Counted from the stretch's first letter, positions 8,705 to 18,027 are shown. The stretch is 64,000 bases of DNA from Shinella zoogloeoides (GCF_022682305.1 NZ_CP093528.1:3717501-3781500); one strand, 5' to 3'. Made by a program: numbers and translations. Notes: a model not told the origin generated them from the letters alone.

Positions 8705-9823
8705 ATGATCGGCAACGGCGAAGGCAAGACCACCCTCTCCTACCTCAAATGGGCACTCATCTCGACTGTCATCGGCCTTGCGCTCGGCGCCTGGCTCGGC
8801 TGGCAGACGACCGGAACGCTTTCCGGCATGGCGACCGTCTTCTTCATCTGCGCCGTTCTCGCGGTGCTGGAGATTTCGCTCTCTTTCGACAATGCCATCG
8901 TGAACGCCAACAAGCTCAAGGACATGACGCCGGTCTGGCAGCACCGGTTCCTGACCTGGGGCATCGTCATCGCCGTCTTCGGCATGCGCATCGTCTTCCC
9001 GCTGCTGATCGTCGTCATCGCCGCCGGCATCGGCCCGATCGACGCGCTCGTCCTCGCAGCCCGCGAGCCGGCAGAATATGCCCGCATCATGAATGACGCG
9101 CACCTGCCCATCGCGGCCTTCGGCGGCACGTTCCTGATGATGGTCGGCCTCACCTACTTCTTCAACCATGAGAAGGACGTGCACTGGATCGGCTTCATCG
9201 AGAAGCACATGGCGCGCTCGGCGACCGTCAAGGGCATCGAGATCGCCTTCGTTCTGGCGCTCATCCTTATCTTCTCGAACCTGCTGGAAGGCGAAGCCGC
9301 CAATACATTCGTGCATGCCGCGGTCTACGGCCTCCTCACCTTCCTTGCCGTGGAAGTCGTCGGCGGCCTGCTGGACGCCTCGCAGAAGGCGATGTCGGAA
9401 GCGGCCAAGGGCGGCCTCGGCGCCTTCATCTATCTTGAAGTGCTCGACGCCAGCTTCTCCTTCGACGGCGTGATCGGCGCCTTCGCGCTGACGCAGAACC
9501 TCTTCGTCATCGCCATCGGCCTCGGCATCGGCGCCATGTATGTGCGCTCCATGACGATCATGCTGGTGGAGAAGGGCACGCTGGCCGAATACCGCTACCT
9601 GGAGCATGGCGCGTTCTACGCGATCCTGATCCTCTCGGTGGTCATGTATTGCCAGACGCTGGTGCATATTCCCGAGGTCATCACCGGCCTTGGCGGCGCG
9701 ACGCTGATCGGCATCTCGCTCTGGTCCTCGATCCGCTACAACAGGCGCGAGCGGGAACTGGAGCATCCGGCCGGCGCGCGTGCAAGCGACCGTGTATCCG
9801 CCCAGCTCGGCGAACAGGTCTGA
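8705..9823 (+). CDS. DUF475 / TerC-like integral membrane protein
   Basis: The 372-residue polytopic protein has about nine hydrophobic segments. Two acidic membrane motifs, EISLSFDNAIVNAN (about 58-71) and YLEVLDASFSFDGVIGAFALT (about 243-263), are the paired metal-binding motifs of the TerC/DUF475 superfamily. TerC relatives are linked to manganese export and to metalation of exported proteins; a similar role here is inference. GGAGG lies 8 bases before the ATG. It stands alone between a long structured leader and a strong terminator, which suggests RNA-level control. Confidence 0.88.
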   Translation: MIGNGEGKTTLSYLKWALISTVIGLALGAWLGWQTTGTLSGMATVFFICAVLAVLEISLSFDNAIVNANKLKDMTPVWQHRFLTWGIVIAVFGMRIVFPLLIVVIAAGIGPIDALVLAAREPAEYARIMNDAHLPIAAFGGTFLMMVGLTYFFNHEKDVHWIGFIEKHMARSATVKGIEIAFVLALILIFSNLLEGEAANTFVHAAVYGLLTFLAVEVVGGLLDASQKAMSEAAKGGLGAFIYLEVLDASFSFDGVIGAFALTQNLFVIAIGLGIGAMYVRSMTIMLVEKGTLAEYRYLEHGAFYAILILSVVMYCQTLVHIPEVITGLGGATLIGISLWSSIRYNRRERELEHPAGARASDRVSAQLGEQV

Positions 9824-9830
9824 CGATTGC

Positions 9831-9854
9831 GGCCGGCCGTTCCGACGGCCGGCC
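9831..9854 (+). terminator. GC-rich hairpin after the TerC-like gene
   Basis: Perfect 10-base inverted repeat (9831-9840 and 9845-9854) with a TCCG loop, 8 bases past the stop codon. It has only TT after it and is probably the first of two tandem stops. Confidence 0.6.
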
Positions 9855-9872
9855 TTCAAGCCTGAAAGACAG

Positions 9873-9906
9873 AAGGCCCGCCGATCTTGCGATCGGCGGG
9901 CCTTTT
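9873..9906. terminator. Strong intrinsic terminator
   Basis: A 14-base perfect stem (9873-9886 and 9891-9904) with a TTGC loop, continuing into TTTT on the plus strand. It ends the TerC-like transcript, and it may also stop the minus-strand DUF1127 gene that ends at 9931. Confidence 0.85.
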
Positions 9907-9930
9907 CATTCGGAAATTCTCTGTCTCGCG

Positions 9931-10095
9931 TCAGACGCGCGGGAAGTCGGCGGGGTTGATGCCGAGCGTCCTCAGGTCGCGTTCCTTCGGGCGGCGGTGC
10001 CCTTCGACTGCCGCGGCGGCTGCGTTGGCAGCGCTCAGTACGGCGAAGGCCCGGCCGAAGAAGCCCTGGGCGAAGGAGTTGCGGAGGGTGGTCAT
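9931..10095 (-). CDS. Small DUF1127 family protein
   Basis: This 54-residue frame has the two-part layout of short rhizobial DUF1127 proteins: an Ala-rich N-terminal helix (NSFAQGFFGRAFAVLSAANAA) and a C-terminal Arg-rich motif with RRPKERDLRTLGINPADFPR, matching the RDLxxLGIxPxxFPR pattern of the family. Related small DUF1127 proteins in Agrobacterium affect phosphate and carbon uptake and RNA turnover, and the arginine-rich C-terminus can bind RNA. The ATG at 10095 has only a weak purine-rich ribosome site. It stands alone between the TerC-like gene and the tct operon. Confidence 0.75.
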   Translation of the reverse strand: MTTLRNSFAQGFFGRAFAVLSAANAAAAAVEGHRRPKERDLRTLGINPADFPRV

Positions 10096-10192
10096 TGGAT
10101 TGCTCGCTTTCTGTTTTAGCTTACGAGCGGAAGATGAGGCTGCGGGCCTCGAAGGACAAGAGACGGAATCTCAGCCCAGCCATGCAACGGAT

Positions 10193-10221
10193 GCAGGCCG
10201 GAAACGGGGTTTCCGGCCTGC
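10193..10221. terminator. Hairpin downstream of tctA
   Basis: A 13-base perfect inverted repeat (10193-10205 and 10209-10221) with a GGG loop lies 27 bases past the tctA stop codon. There is no clear T run on the minus strand, so it may act as a 3' stabiliser or a weak terminator of the tct operon. Confidence 0.55.
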
Positions 10222-10248
10222 CTTGTTTTCAACCGCCAAAGAAGAACC

Positions 10249-11772
10249 TCAGTCTTCGTTCGCCGCGAACTGCGAGAGGACTTCGCCCTTGCCGCGCGCC
10301 CGCAGGATGAGCGGCACCACGACGGCGAGGAAGGCGAGGCCGAAGAGCACGGCGGCGATGGGCGACATGAAGAGCGCCGTCACGTCGCCCTGGCTGATCG
10401 CCAGCGCCCGGCGCAACTGCTGCTCGGCCATAGGCCCGAGGATGAGGCCGACGACGACCGGCGCGATCGGATAGCCGAAGATGCGCATGGCAAAGCCAAG
10501 CAGGCCGAAGGTGAGCAGCATGCCCAGCTCGAAGACCGACGGATTGGCGCCGATGGTGCCGAGCGTGGCGAAGAGCAGGATGCCGGCATAGAGCCAGGGC
10601 TTGGGGATGGTCAGCAGCTTCACCCAGAGGCCGATCAGCGGCAGGTTCAGCACCAGCAGCATGAAATTGGCGATGAGCAGGCTGGCGATGAGGCCCCAGA
10701 CGAGTTGCGGATTGGTCGCAAAGAGCAGCGGCCCCGGCTGGAGACCGTATTGCTGGAAGCCGGCAAGCATGATGGCCGCCGTCGCCGTCGTCGGCAGGCC
10801 GAGTGAGAGCAGCGGCACGAGCGTGCCGGCGGCCGACGCATTGTTGGCCGCCTCCGGCCCCGCCACACCCTCGATGGCGCCCTTGCCGAATTCGTCCTTG
10901 TATTTGGAGAACTGCTTTTCCGTCGAATAGGATAGGAAGCTTGCAATATCCGCGCCGCCCGCCGGCATGGCGCCGATGGGGAAGCCGATGAAGGTGCCGC
11001 GCAGCCACGGCTTCCACGAGCGCGCCCAGTCCTGCGCACTCATCCAGACCGAACCCTTGACCGCCTCCACCTTGTCGGGAATGCGGTCGCCCTGACAGGC
11101 GACGTAGAGCGTCTCGCCGATGGCGAACATGGCAACGGCCAGCGTCGTCACCTCGATACCGTCGAGAAGATCGGGAATGCCGAAGGAGAGCCGCGCCTGC
11201 CCGGTCTGCTGGTCGATACCGATGACGGCAAGGCCGAGGCCGACGAAGAGGGCAGTAAGGCCGCGCAGCGTGGAATCGCCGAAGGCGGCCGAGACCGTCA
11301 CGAAGGCGAGCACCATCAGCGCGAAATATTCGCGCGGGCCGAAGGAAAGCGCGAACTTGACGACGAAGGGCGCGATGAAGGCAAGGCCGAGCGTGGCGAT
11401 GAGGCCGGCGACGAAGGAGCCGATGGCCGCCGTCGCAAGCGCCGGGCCGCCGCGGCCGGCGCGGGCCATCTTGTTGCCCTCGAGCGCGGTGACGACGGAG
11501 GCGCTTTCACCCGGCGTGTTGAGCAGGATCGAGGTCGTCGAGCCGCCATACATGCCGCCGTAATAGATGCCGGCGAACATGATGAGCGAGCCGGCCGGAT
11601 CGAGCTTGTAGGTGACGGGCAGGAGCAGCGCCACCGTCAGCGCCGGGCCGATGCCGGGCAGAACGCCGACGGCCGTGCCGAGCGTGACGCCGATCAGCGC
11701 ATAGAGCAGGTTCATCGGCTGGGCGGCGACGGCAATGCCCTGCAGCAGGAATTCGAAAGTACCCATCGTCAA
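10249..11772 (-). CDS. tctA: Tripartite tricarboxylate transporter permease, large subunit
   Basis: TctA is the large membrane subunit (about 12 spans, 500 residues) of the TTT secondary transporter, which imports citrate or related carboxylates using a periplasmic binding protein. The 507-residue product has family hallmarks: [17 protein letters not shown] near residue 40, [18 protein letters not shown] at about 71-88, and a later [24 protein letters not shown] in the second half, the inverted structural repeat. It follows tctB by 3 bases and is the last gene of tctCBA. Confidence 0.95.
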   Translation of the reverse strand: MTMGTFEFLLQGIAVAAQPMNLLYALIGVTLGTAVGVLPGIGPALTVALLLPVTYKLDPAGSLIMFAGIYYGGMYGGSTTSILLNTPGESASVVTALEGNKMARAGRGGPALATAAIGSFVAGLIATLGLAFIAPFVVKFALSFGPREYFALMVLAFVTVSAAFGDSTLRGLTALFVGLGLAVIGIDQQTGQARLSFGIPDLLDGIEVTTLAVAMFAIGETLYVACQGDRIPDKVEAVKGSVWMSAQDWARSWKPWLRGTFIGFPIGAMPAGGADIASFLSYSTEKQFSKYKDEFGKGAIEGVAGPEAANNASAAGTLVPLLSLGLPTTATAAIMLAGFQQYGLQPGPLLFATNPQLVWGLIASLLIANFMLLVLNLPLIGLWVKLLTIPKPWLYAGILLFATLGTIGANPSVFELGMLLTFGLLGFAMRIFGYPIAPVVVGLILGPMAEQQLRRALAISQGDVTALFMSPIAAVLFGLAFLAVVVPLILRARGKGEVLSQFAANED

Positions 11773-11775
11773 CCC

Positions 11776-12264
11776 TCAGAAGAACAGGTGCTCGAGCGGC
11801 CCCGCAGGCAGCGAAAGCTGCAGGAAGCGGCCGAAGATGATGTAGACGACGAAGCTGAAGCCGATGCCGATGGGCAGCGAGATCCAGAGCTTGCGCCGGC
11901 CGAAGCCGAAGGCCGTCAGCGCGAAGAGCACGCCGGTGGCGATGGAAAAGCCCGCGGTCTTCAGGAGCAGCATCTGCCCGGCAAGGCCGGCGACGATCAT
12001 CACGACCGGCTGGATTTCGACCGGCTCGCGCTCGGGGAAATCGCCGCGCCAGGCTTCGAAGGCGGTCCAGACGGCGAGCAGCGCAAGGCCGATGGCGACC
12101 ACATGGGGCACGGTGGCGGGGCCGATGCGGGAATAGTTGCTCATTTCCGCAAGGCGGCCGGCATCCCACCAGATGATGCCGGCAAGCAGGAAGAGCACCG
12201 GCGCGATGACCAGCGCCGCCCTGTCGGGGCGGCGCTTTTCGTGAGAGGACGGGACCTCGCTCAT
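11776..12264 (-). CDS. tctB: Tripartite tricarboxylate transporter small membrane subunit
   Basis: The 162-residue protein has four predicted spans and pairs with TctA. After a charged N-terminus it shows a first span ([20 protein letters not shown]), two central helices and a C-terminal span, the normal TctB plan; sequence conservation in this family is low, so the call relies on topology and on its place between tctC and tctA. Its ATG overlaps the tctC stop as ATGA, so translation is probably coupled. Confidence 0.9.
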   Translation of the reverse strand: MSEVPSSHEKRRPDRAALVIAPVLFLLAGIIWWDAGRLAEMSNYSRIGPATVPHVVAIGLALLAVWTAFEAWRGDFPEREPVEIQPVVMIVAGLAGQMLLLKTAGFSIATGVLFALTAFGFGRRKLWISLPIGIGFSFVVYIIFGRFLQLSLPAGPLEHLFF

Positions 12265-13205
12265 TTGACGAGCCCGATGTCCTTGAGGATGCTTTCCGTG
12301 GCGGCGACATCCTTGTCGAGCTGCGCCTTGAAGGCATCGCCGGCAAGGTAGGTGTTCTGCCAGCCCTTGGTCGTCAGGATATCCTTCCAGGCGGCGGAGT
12401 TCACGACCTTCTCGATATCGGCGTTGACCGCGGCGACCTGCTCGGCCGAAAGGCCGGGCGCAGCGGCGACCATGCGCCAGTTCTCGACCACAACGTCGAG
12501 GCCGCCTTCCTTGATGGTCGGGGCGTCGATGCCTTCGACACGCTCGGCGCTGGAGATGGCGATCAGGCGCAGCGTGCCGGCCTTCACCTGGGCTTCGAAT
12601 TCGCCGTAGCCGGAAATGCCGGCCGTCACCTGGTTGCCGAGGATCGCGGCCAGCGCCTCGCCGCCGCCCGAATAGGCGACATAGTTGATCTTGGTCGGAT
12701 CGACGCCGGCAGCCTTGGCGATGAGGCCCGCCGTGATGTGGTCCGTGCCGCCGGCAGAGCCGCCAGCCCAGGAGACCGCGCCCGGATCGGCCTTCAGCGC
12801 CTTGACGAGGTCTTCCATGTTCTGGATCGGCGAGGCGGCCGGGACGACGATGGCCTCATATTCGCCGGTGAGGCGGGCGATCGGCGTCACGTCCTTGAGG
12901 GAGACCGGCGACTGGTTGGTGAGGATCGCGCCGACCATGACATAGCCGCCGACGATGAGCGCGTTCGGATTGCCGCTGTTCTGGCTGGCGAACTGGGCGA
13001 GGCCGATCGTGCCGCCGGCGCCCGGAACATTGACGACCTGAACGGCGCCGGAAATCTTCTCATCCTGAAGAACCGTCTGCAGCGAGCGGGCCGTCTGGTC
13101 CCAGCCGCCGCCCGGACCGGCCGGCGCCATGATCGAATAATCGGCGGCGAAGGCCGGAAGCGCGAGAGCGCCGGCGATGATCGATGCCAGGAAGAAGTGT
13201 TTCAA
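12261..13205 (-). CDS. tctC: Tricarboxylate transporter periplasmic binding protein (Bug family)
   Basis: TctC-type proteins capture the carboxylate in the periplasm and deliver it to TctAB. The mature part begins after the signal peptide [20 protein letters not shown] and shows [18 protein letters not shown] and [13 protein letters not shown], the family's two binding loops. The start is a TTG at 13205: GGAGGA stands 6 bases upstream and the signal peptide begins there, whereas the open frame's upstream ATG would add 46 residues with no leader character. The protein is 314 residues. It overlaps tctB by four bases. Confidence 0.92.
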   Translation of the reverse strand: MKHFFLASIIAGALALPAFAADYSIMAPAGPGGGWDQTARSLQTVLQDEKISGAVQVVNVPGAGGTIGLAQFASQNSGNPNALIVGGYVMVGAILTNQSPVSLKDVTPIARLTGEYEAIVVPAASPIQNMEDLVKALKADPGAVSWAGGSAGGTDHITAGLIAKAAGVDPTKINYVAYSGGGEALAAILGNQVTAGISGYGEFEAQVKAGTLRLIAISSAERVEGIDAPTIKEGGLDVVVENWRMVAAAPGLSAEQVAAVNADIEKVVNSAAWKDILTTKGWQNTYLAGDAFKAQLDKDVAATESILKDIGLVK

Positions 13206-13429
13206 AGGTATGTCCTCCGTCAGGCGCGGCTTTTTGCGCGCATCGTTGCTTGTGACGGGAGGATGGCGGCCATCGCCGGCGCGAACGGATTCGCGGGCGC
13301 GATTGCTGCAGAATTCTCCTCCCGGTCTTCCGTCCGCCTCCACGGACGATGAAGAAGCCTAAAGCAACACAGGAAGCTGACATCTACCTGACATGGCGGC
13401 GCAAGGCCCGGCCTTGGCGCGCCGGATGC

Positions 13430-14497
13430 CTATTGCGTGCGCAGGACCTCGTTCCAGCGGGCGATCAACCGCGCGCGCTTGACCTGGTCGAGATAGACCA
13501 TCAGGCCGGGGCTGACGGGCACCGGCTTCAACTGCGCGCCGAGCAGCGCGCTCATCGTGCGCGCCGTGTTGGAGCCGGAGACTTCGGGGCTGACGGCGGC
13601 GATCTGCAATTCGCGCGACAGGATTTCCTGCCCCTCCTTCGACATGAAGAAGGAGAGGTAGCGCCGCCCGAGTTCCGGCGAGGCCGCCGCCTGCGGCACG
13701 AGGCCGATGCGCGACATGACGACCGTATAATCCTTCGGCAGCACGATGCCGACATCGGGATGGCGCGAGGCCCAGTCCGCGGCATAGGAGCCGAGAATGT
13801 TGTAGCCGAGCACGAAGCGGCCATCCGCCACGCGCTCCAGAATGGCCGAACTGGTCGAATAGAGCTTGACCCCGGCCGCGCCCATCGCCTGGATCACCGT
13901 CCAGATATCGCCGAACTGCTCCTGGTCGCGCGCCATGAAGAGGAAGCCGACGCCCGAGCGCTCGATATCGTAGGTGCCGATGCGGCCATAGACCTTCTCG
14001 CCCTGCTCCTTGAGATAGGCGAGGAATTCCGCGCGCGAGGCCGGCGGCTTGCGGCCCTTGAAGCTCGGCTTGTGATAGACGAAGACCGCCGGCTCGAAGG
14101 TCAGCGCATAGGCCGTGTTGCGCCAGTTGGCCCAGCCCGGCCAGCGGTCGCTCATCGGCAGATCGCTGCGCTGGGCATAGCCGTCGTTGCTGAGCTTGAC
14201 CTGCAGGTCCATCGCCGAGGAGAAGGCGAAATCCGCCGTCTTCCCGCCCGCATCCGTCTCGCGCACGATGCGGTCGTGCAATTCCCCCGTCAGCATCTCG
14301 TCGTAGCGCACGGCGACATCCGGATTGGCTTCCTCAAAGCCCCGGATCATCGGCCGGGCGAGCGGCTCGTCCAGCGAGGAATAGACGACGAGCACCGGCG
14401 CGTCCGCATTGCCGTCGCGCGCCGCAAAAAAGGTCGGCTCGGCGAGCGCGGGAAAGGCGGCGGCGAGGATCGCAAGAAGGATGAGGACAAGGCGCAT
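13430..14497 (-). CDS. Orphan extracellular solute-binding protein (AfuA/PgtC-like)
   Basis: The 355-residue periplasmic protein has a signal peptide (MRLVLILLAILAAAFPALA) and the iron/phosphonate-type binding fold: VLVVYSSLDEPLARPMIRGFEEANPDV at the start, then VYHKPSF and VLGYNILGSYA. No ABC permease or ATPase gene is nearby. It diverges from tctDE and lies upstream of tctCBA, so it may be a sensory partner of TctE, as PgtC is for PgtB in Salmonella; this is inference. ATG 14497 is preferred over 14530 because an AAGG precedes it and the signal peptide starts there. Confidence 0.82.
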   Translation of the reverse strand: MRLVLILLAILAAAFPALAEPTFFAARDGNADAPVLVVYSSLDEPLARPMIRGFEEANPDVAVRYDEMLTGELHDRIVRETDAGGKTADFAFSSAMDLQVKLSNDGYAQRSDLPMSDRWPGWANWRNTAYALTFEPAVFVYHKPSFKGRKPPASRAEFLAYLKEQGEKVYGRIGTYDIERSGVGFLFMARDQEQFGDIWTVIQAMGAAGVKLYSTSSAILERVADGRFVLGYNILGSYAADWASRHPDVGIVLPKDYTVVMSRIGLVPQAAASPELGRRYLSFFMSKEGQEILSRELQIAAVSPEVSGSNTARTMSALLGAQLKPVPVSPGLMVYLDQVKRARLIARWNEVLRTQ

Positions 14498-14574
14498 GGC
14501 GCGACCTTGCCAAAGCGCGCGCAGGTTCACAAGTCCGCCGCCCGCCGTTAAGCTCGCGAAGGGAGGACGAAAAC

Positions 14575-15249
14575 GTGCGCATTCTACTGGTCGAGGACAA
14601 CGAAGCCCTGGCGGATGGCCTGTCCGCCATCCTCAAGGGCACCGGCCATGCGGTGGACGTGGTGCGCGACGGCGCCTCCGCCGACGCCGCCATCGCGTCT
14701 GAAAATTTCGACCTCGTCATCCTCGACCTGACGCTGCCGGAAATGGACGGTCTCGACGTGCTGCGCGCCATGCGCGCGCGCTCCAGCAAGGCTTCAGTGC
14801 TGATCCTGACGGCGCGCGGCGCGCCGGAGGAGCGGGTGCGCGGCCTCGATCTCGGCGCCGACGACTATATGATCAAGCCCTTCGACATTTCCGAATTCGA
14901 GGCGCGCGTGCGCATGCTGCTGCGCCGGCAGGCGGGCCTGCGTTCCGCCGCCATCACCTTTGGCGGCGTCGCGCTCGACCTCAATTCGCGCACCTTCTCG
15001 GCCGAGGGCGCGCCGCTCGACATTCCCGCCCGCGAACTCGGCCTCCTCGAAATCCTCTTCATGCGCGCCGGCAAGGTGGTCGCCAAGGAGGCGATCATGC
15101 AGTCGCTCGCCGCCTTCGACGACGACCTTTCCGCCAACGCCATCGAGCAATATGTGAGCCGGCTAAGAAAGCGCCTTGCCCCGCATGGCCTGACCGTGCG
15201 CACGGCCCGCGGCATCGGCTATTATCTCGACAAGGCGAGCGCGGCTTGA
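14575..15249 (+). CDS. tctD: TctD-type response regulator (OmpR family)
   Basis: The 224-residue regulator has a receiver domain (VEDNEALADG, phospho-acceptor Asp51 in ILDLTLPEMDG, Lys in MIKPFD) and an OmpR-type winged helix at about 125-220, ending QYVSRLRKRLAPHGLTVRTARGIGYYL. It should activate the divergent tctCBA genes in response to TctE. The start is GTG at 14575 with GGAGGA 6 bases upstream. Its stop overlaps the TTG start of the kinase gene (TTGA). The intergenic gap to the divergent binding-protein gene is 77 bases and must hold both promoters. Confidence 0.9.
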   Translation: MRILLVEDNEALADGLSAILKGTGHAVDVVRDGASADAAIASENFDLVILDLTLPEMDGLDVLRAMRARSSKASVLILTARGAPEERVRGLDLGADDYMIKPFDISEFEARVRMLLRRQAGLRSAAITFGGVALDLNSRTFSAEGAPLDIPARELGLLEILFMRAGKVVAKEAIMQSLAAFDDDLSANAIEQYVSRLRKRLAPHGLTVRTARGIGYYLDKASAA

Positions 15250-16634
15250 CCCTCTTCCCCACCTCCTCGCTGCGCCGCCGCCTCCTTCTCTGGCTGCTCG
15301 TCTCGACGGCGGTGATCGGCACCGTCGCCCTCGTCGATACCTATAACGAGGCGGTCAAGACGGCGAACACCGTCTCCGACCGCGTGCTCGCCGGCTCGGC
15401 GCTCGCCATCGCCGAGCGTGTCGTGGTGACGGAGAACGGCACGCTGGAGGTGGACATCCCCTATGTCGCGCTGGAAATGCTGACCTCGGCGGCGCAGGAC
15501 CGCGTCTTCTACCGCGTCGACGGCCCGCCCGGCCGCTTCATCACCGGCTACCAGACCCTGCCGACCATCGCGGCCACGGAGGGCCGGTCCATCGGCTTTG
15601 CGGATGCGACCTTCCGCGGCGAGCCGATCCGCATCGCCGTGCTGCAACGCTCGGCCTCGACGGGCATCAACTCCGTGCCTTTCGCCGTGACGGTGGCCGA
15701 AACCACCATCGCCCGCCGCCAGCTCACCCAGACGATCCTCCTGCGCTCGGCGCTGCGTCTCGCCATGATGATCGCGGGCGCCGCCATCATCGTCTGGATC
15801 GCCGTCACCGTCTCGCTGCGCCCGCTCTATCGCCTCAGCGACGCCATCGCCGAGCGCAACCCCAACGACCTGCATCCCATCGAGCAGCGCGTGCCGAGCG
15901 AGGTGCAGGGCCTCGTCGATACCGTCAATTCCTTCATGGTGCGCCTGCAATCGGCGCTCGACGCGCTGCGCCACTTCTCCGGCAATGCCAGCCACCAGCT
16001 CCGCACGCCGCTCGCCATCATCCGCACGCAACTTGCGCTCGCCAGCCGCGCCGGCACGCTGGAAGAGGCGCAGGAGGCCGCGCAGAAGGGCGACGCCGCC
16101 GTCGCCCATGCCGAACGCATCCTCGCCCAGCTTCTGTTGATGGCGAAGATCGACGCCGCCGGTTCCAACGAGCCGCAGAAACCCGCGCCCATCGACATCG
16201 CCTCCCTCGCCCAGCAGCTTACCGCCGACCGCGTGCCCGCCGCGGCGGATGCCGGCATCGACCTCGGCTATGAGGGCGACGGCCCGGTTCCGGCCCGCGC
16301 CGAACCGCTGCTTTTCGGCGAACTCCTGCGCAATCTCATGGAAAACGCCATCGCCTATGCCGGTCCCGGCGCGGAGGTGACGGTGAGCGTGCGCGCCACC
16401 GCCGACGGCGCGCTGCTGACCGTCGAGGACAACGGCCCGGGCATCGCCCCCGAGCGGCGGAACCTCGTGCGCCAGCGCTTCTCGCGCGGCGAGCATCGCG
16501 ATGCGCCGGGCATGGGGCTGGGCCTGCCCATCGTGGAGGAGATCGCCGCCCTCTTCGATGCGGCGATGACGCTGGAGGACGGTCCGGGCGGGCGCGGGCT
16601 TCGTGTGGCGATCCGCTTTCCCGCCGCCGCTTAG
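15246..16634 (+). CDS. tctE: TctE-type sensor histidine kinase
   Basis: The 462-residue membrane kinase has a first span at about 13-33, a periplasmic 2CSK_N-type sensor domain, a second span at about 170-195, a HAMP-like linker, the phospho-acceptor His250 in NASHQLRTPLAIIRTQ, and an ATPase domain with N box (NLMENAIAYA) and G boxes (VEDNGPGIAP, GMGLGLPIV). It begins with TTG overlapping the tctD stop. The TAG stop lies at the very edge of a dispersed palindromic repeat that matches other copies in this window, so the repeat supplies the end of the gene. Confidence 0.9.
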   Translation: MTLFPTSSLRRRLLLWLLVSTAVIGTVALVDTYNEAVKTANTVSDRVLAGSALAIAERVVVTENGTLEVDIPYVALEMLTSAAQDRVFYRVDGPPGRFITGYQTLPTIAATEGRSIGFADATFRGEPIRIAVLQRSASTGINSVPFAVTVAETTIARRQLTQTILLRSALRLAMMIAGAAIIVWIAVTVSLRPLYRLSDAIAERNPNDLHPIEQRVPSEVQGLVDTVNSFMVRLQSALDALRHFSGNASHQLRTPLAIIRTQLALASRAGTLEEAQEAAQKGDAAVAHAERILAQLLLMAKIDAAGSNEPQKPAPIDIASLAQQLTADRVPAAADAGIDLGYEGDGPVPARAEPLLFGELLRNLMENAIAYAGPGAEVTVSVRATADGALLTVEDNGPGIAPERRNLVRQRFSRGEHRDAPGMGLGLPIVEEIAALFDAAMTLEDGPGGRGLRVAIRFPAAA

Positions 16635-16738
16635 AGTATATCCAGCAAAAGTGCGTAGCGGTTTTGCGTTCGGAAATACGAAAAAACGAAGAGAGAAAGA
16701 GCGTTTTCGCGATTCGAAGAAAAGCGAAAGCGCTCTAG
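16632..16738. repeat. Dispersed rhizobial intergenic palindrome, copy 1 (long form)
   Basis: The first half reads TCCAGCAAAAGTGCG, then AGCGGTTTTGCG and CGGAAATACG, which forms an imperfect hairpin and recurs at 39054 and, inverted, at 59561. The second half is another hairpin (16698-16710 with 16724-16736, 12 of 13 paired plus one G-T). It begins at the tctE stop codon and may serve as the shared 3' end for tctE and the convergent LysE gene. Confidence 0.75.
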
Positions 16739-17376
16739 GGCTTCCGCCAGCCGAGAAGGCCGGGCGCCGCGTGCCAGACGGCCTGCACGGCAAAGCCCAT
16801 GAAGAGCAGGCCGGACATGCGCACGATCGCCAGCTCGTGCCGCCGGTAGAAGGTGCGCACCATGCGCGCGCCGATAATGGCGATCAGGATGACATCCGCG
16901 ACGAGGAAGCCGAGGAACGACACGCCAAGCAGCGCCGGCAAGGCATCGAAATCGAGCGCATTGGAGGAACTGGCGAGCAGGGCCGTGAAGGTGGCGAGCG
17001 CCACCGGATAACCCTTCGGGTTGGTCAGGCCGAAGATCAGCCCGCGTCTCAGCGGCCGCTCCACCGTCATCACGGCCGCGCCGTCCTGCCGGGCCTTCGC
17101 GCGCAGCGCCGACCAGCCGATCCAGGCCAGATAGAAGCCGCAGAAGAGGCCGAGCACATCGAAGACCATGGTACCGATCGTCTTGGCGCCGACGATGGCG
17201 ACAAGGGCGAGGCTCGACCAGACGAGGTCGCCCGCAAGGTGCCCGCCCATGAACAGGGCCCCCGCCTTGCGCCCCTGGCCGGCGCCGATGCCGAGCAAGG
17301 CGAGAAAGGCCGGGCCGGGGATAAGCACATAGAGCAGAGCAGCCATGAAGGCGCCGAATAGCATCGAACCGGTCAT
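16735..17376 (-). CDS. LysE/RhtB family amino acid exporter
   Basis: The 213-residue inner-membrane protein has six predicted spans. The family hallmarks are the N-terminal ALLYVLIPGPAFLALL, matching the PGP motif, and GLTNPKGYPVALATF, matching the NPK motif of LysE/RhtB proteins, which export amino acids or their derivatives. The substrate is not predictable. It diverges from a marR gene across 165 bases containing a palindrome that could control both. It is one of three LysE-type genes in the window. Confidence 0.9.
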   Translation of the reverse strand: MTGSMLFGAFMAALLYVLIPGPAFLALLGIGAGQGRKAGALFMGGHLAGDLVWSSLALVAIVGAKTIGTMVFDVLGLFCGFYLAWIGWSALRAKARQDGAAVMTVERPLRRGLIFGLTNPKGYPVALATFTALLASSSNALDFDALPALLGVSFLGFLVADVILIAIIGARMVRTFYRRHELAIVRMSGLLFMGFAVQAVWHAAPGLLGWRKP

Positions 17377-17508
17377 CGGAAATCCCCTTGATTCTCAAGG
17401 CATTCCAGCCGTTCGGCCCTGCTTCGTCAAGGGGGTGTGCCCGGCCTTTCGCAGGGCAGCCATGCGCTGTTCCCCTAGCTCGCCAGTTGTCCATTCCGGG
17501 AGTGCATA

Positions 17509-17523
17509 GTAAGCTCTGCTTAC
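17509..17523. promoter_or_regulatory. Candidate MarR operator
   Basis: A perfect inverted repeat GTAAGC-TCT-GCTTAC sits 18 bases before the marR start codon in the marR/lysE divergent region. MarR proteins bind such short palindromes as dimers and commonly repress their own promoter. Binding by this particular protein is inferred from position. Confidence 0.6.
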
Positions 17524-17541
17524 AATAGCCAGAAAGCAATC

Positions 17542-18027
17542 ATGATCTCACGCCCCGATCCCGACGCCCTCGGTTTCGTCCTCATCGACGTTGCCCGCAT
17601 GCTGCGTAGCGCCTTCGAGCGCCGCATCGCCACCGCCGGCCTCGGCCTCACGCCGGGCGAAGCACGCGCCCTCGTGCGCATCGCCACACTGGAGGGCAGC
17701 CGCCAGCTCGAGATCGCCCAGCGCATGGGTATCGAGCCGATGACGCTCTCCACCTATCTGGATCGCCTCCAGAGCCTCGGCTTCATCGAGCGCCGCGCGG
17801 ATCCGGCGGATCGGCGCGCCAAGCTGATCTTCACCACGCCCGCCGCCAACGCGCTGATCGCAAGCATCCGCGTCGAGCAGATGGAGCTGATGCAGCATGT
17901 GACAAGCGGCATCGGCGAGGCGGAGCTGGACCTGATGGGCGAGCGACTGAAACGCCTGCGCGCCAATCTCTCCGCGCTGGAGGAGGACAGCACCGCCCTG
18001 ACGCTGGCAAGGGAGACCGGCCGGTGA
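17542..18027 (+). CDS. MarR family transcriptional regulator
   Basis: The 161-residue protein has the MarR winged helix: LTPGEARALVRIATLEGSRQLEIAQRMG as the first helices, MTLSTYLDRLQSLGFIERR as the recognition helix, and the wing DRRAKLIFTT. MarR dimers are usually repressors released by small aromatic ligands. Here the stop overlaps the GTG start of a Bcr/CflA-type transporter, and a LysE-type exporter diverges, so an efflux response is the likely output. A perfect 6-3-6 palindrome lies just upstream. Confidence 0.9.
   Translation: MISRPDPDALGFVLIDVARMLRSAFERRIATAGLGLTPGEARALVRIATLEGSRQLEIAQRMGIEPMTLSTYLDRLQSLGFIERRADPADRRAKLIFTTPAANALIASIRVEQMELMQHVTSGIGEAELDLMGERLKRLRANLSALEEDSTALTLARETGR

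Noticed and set aside
602..9823. A tellurite resistance system formed by the TerB-like and TerC-like genes
   Set aside because: The two genes are 7.6 kb apart, in separate units, and no TerD, TerZ or TerA homologue is present; both are stand-alone housekeeping-type relatives.
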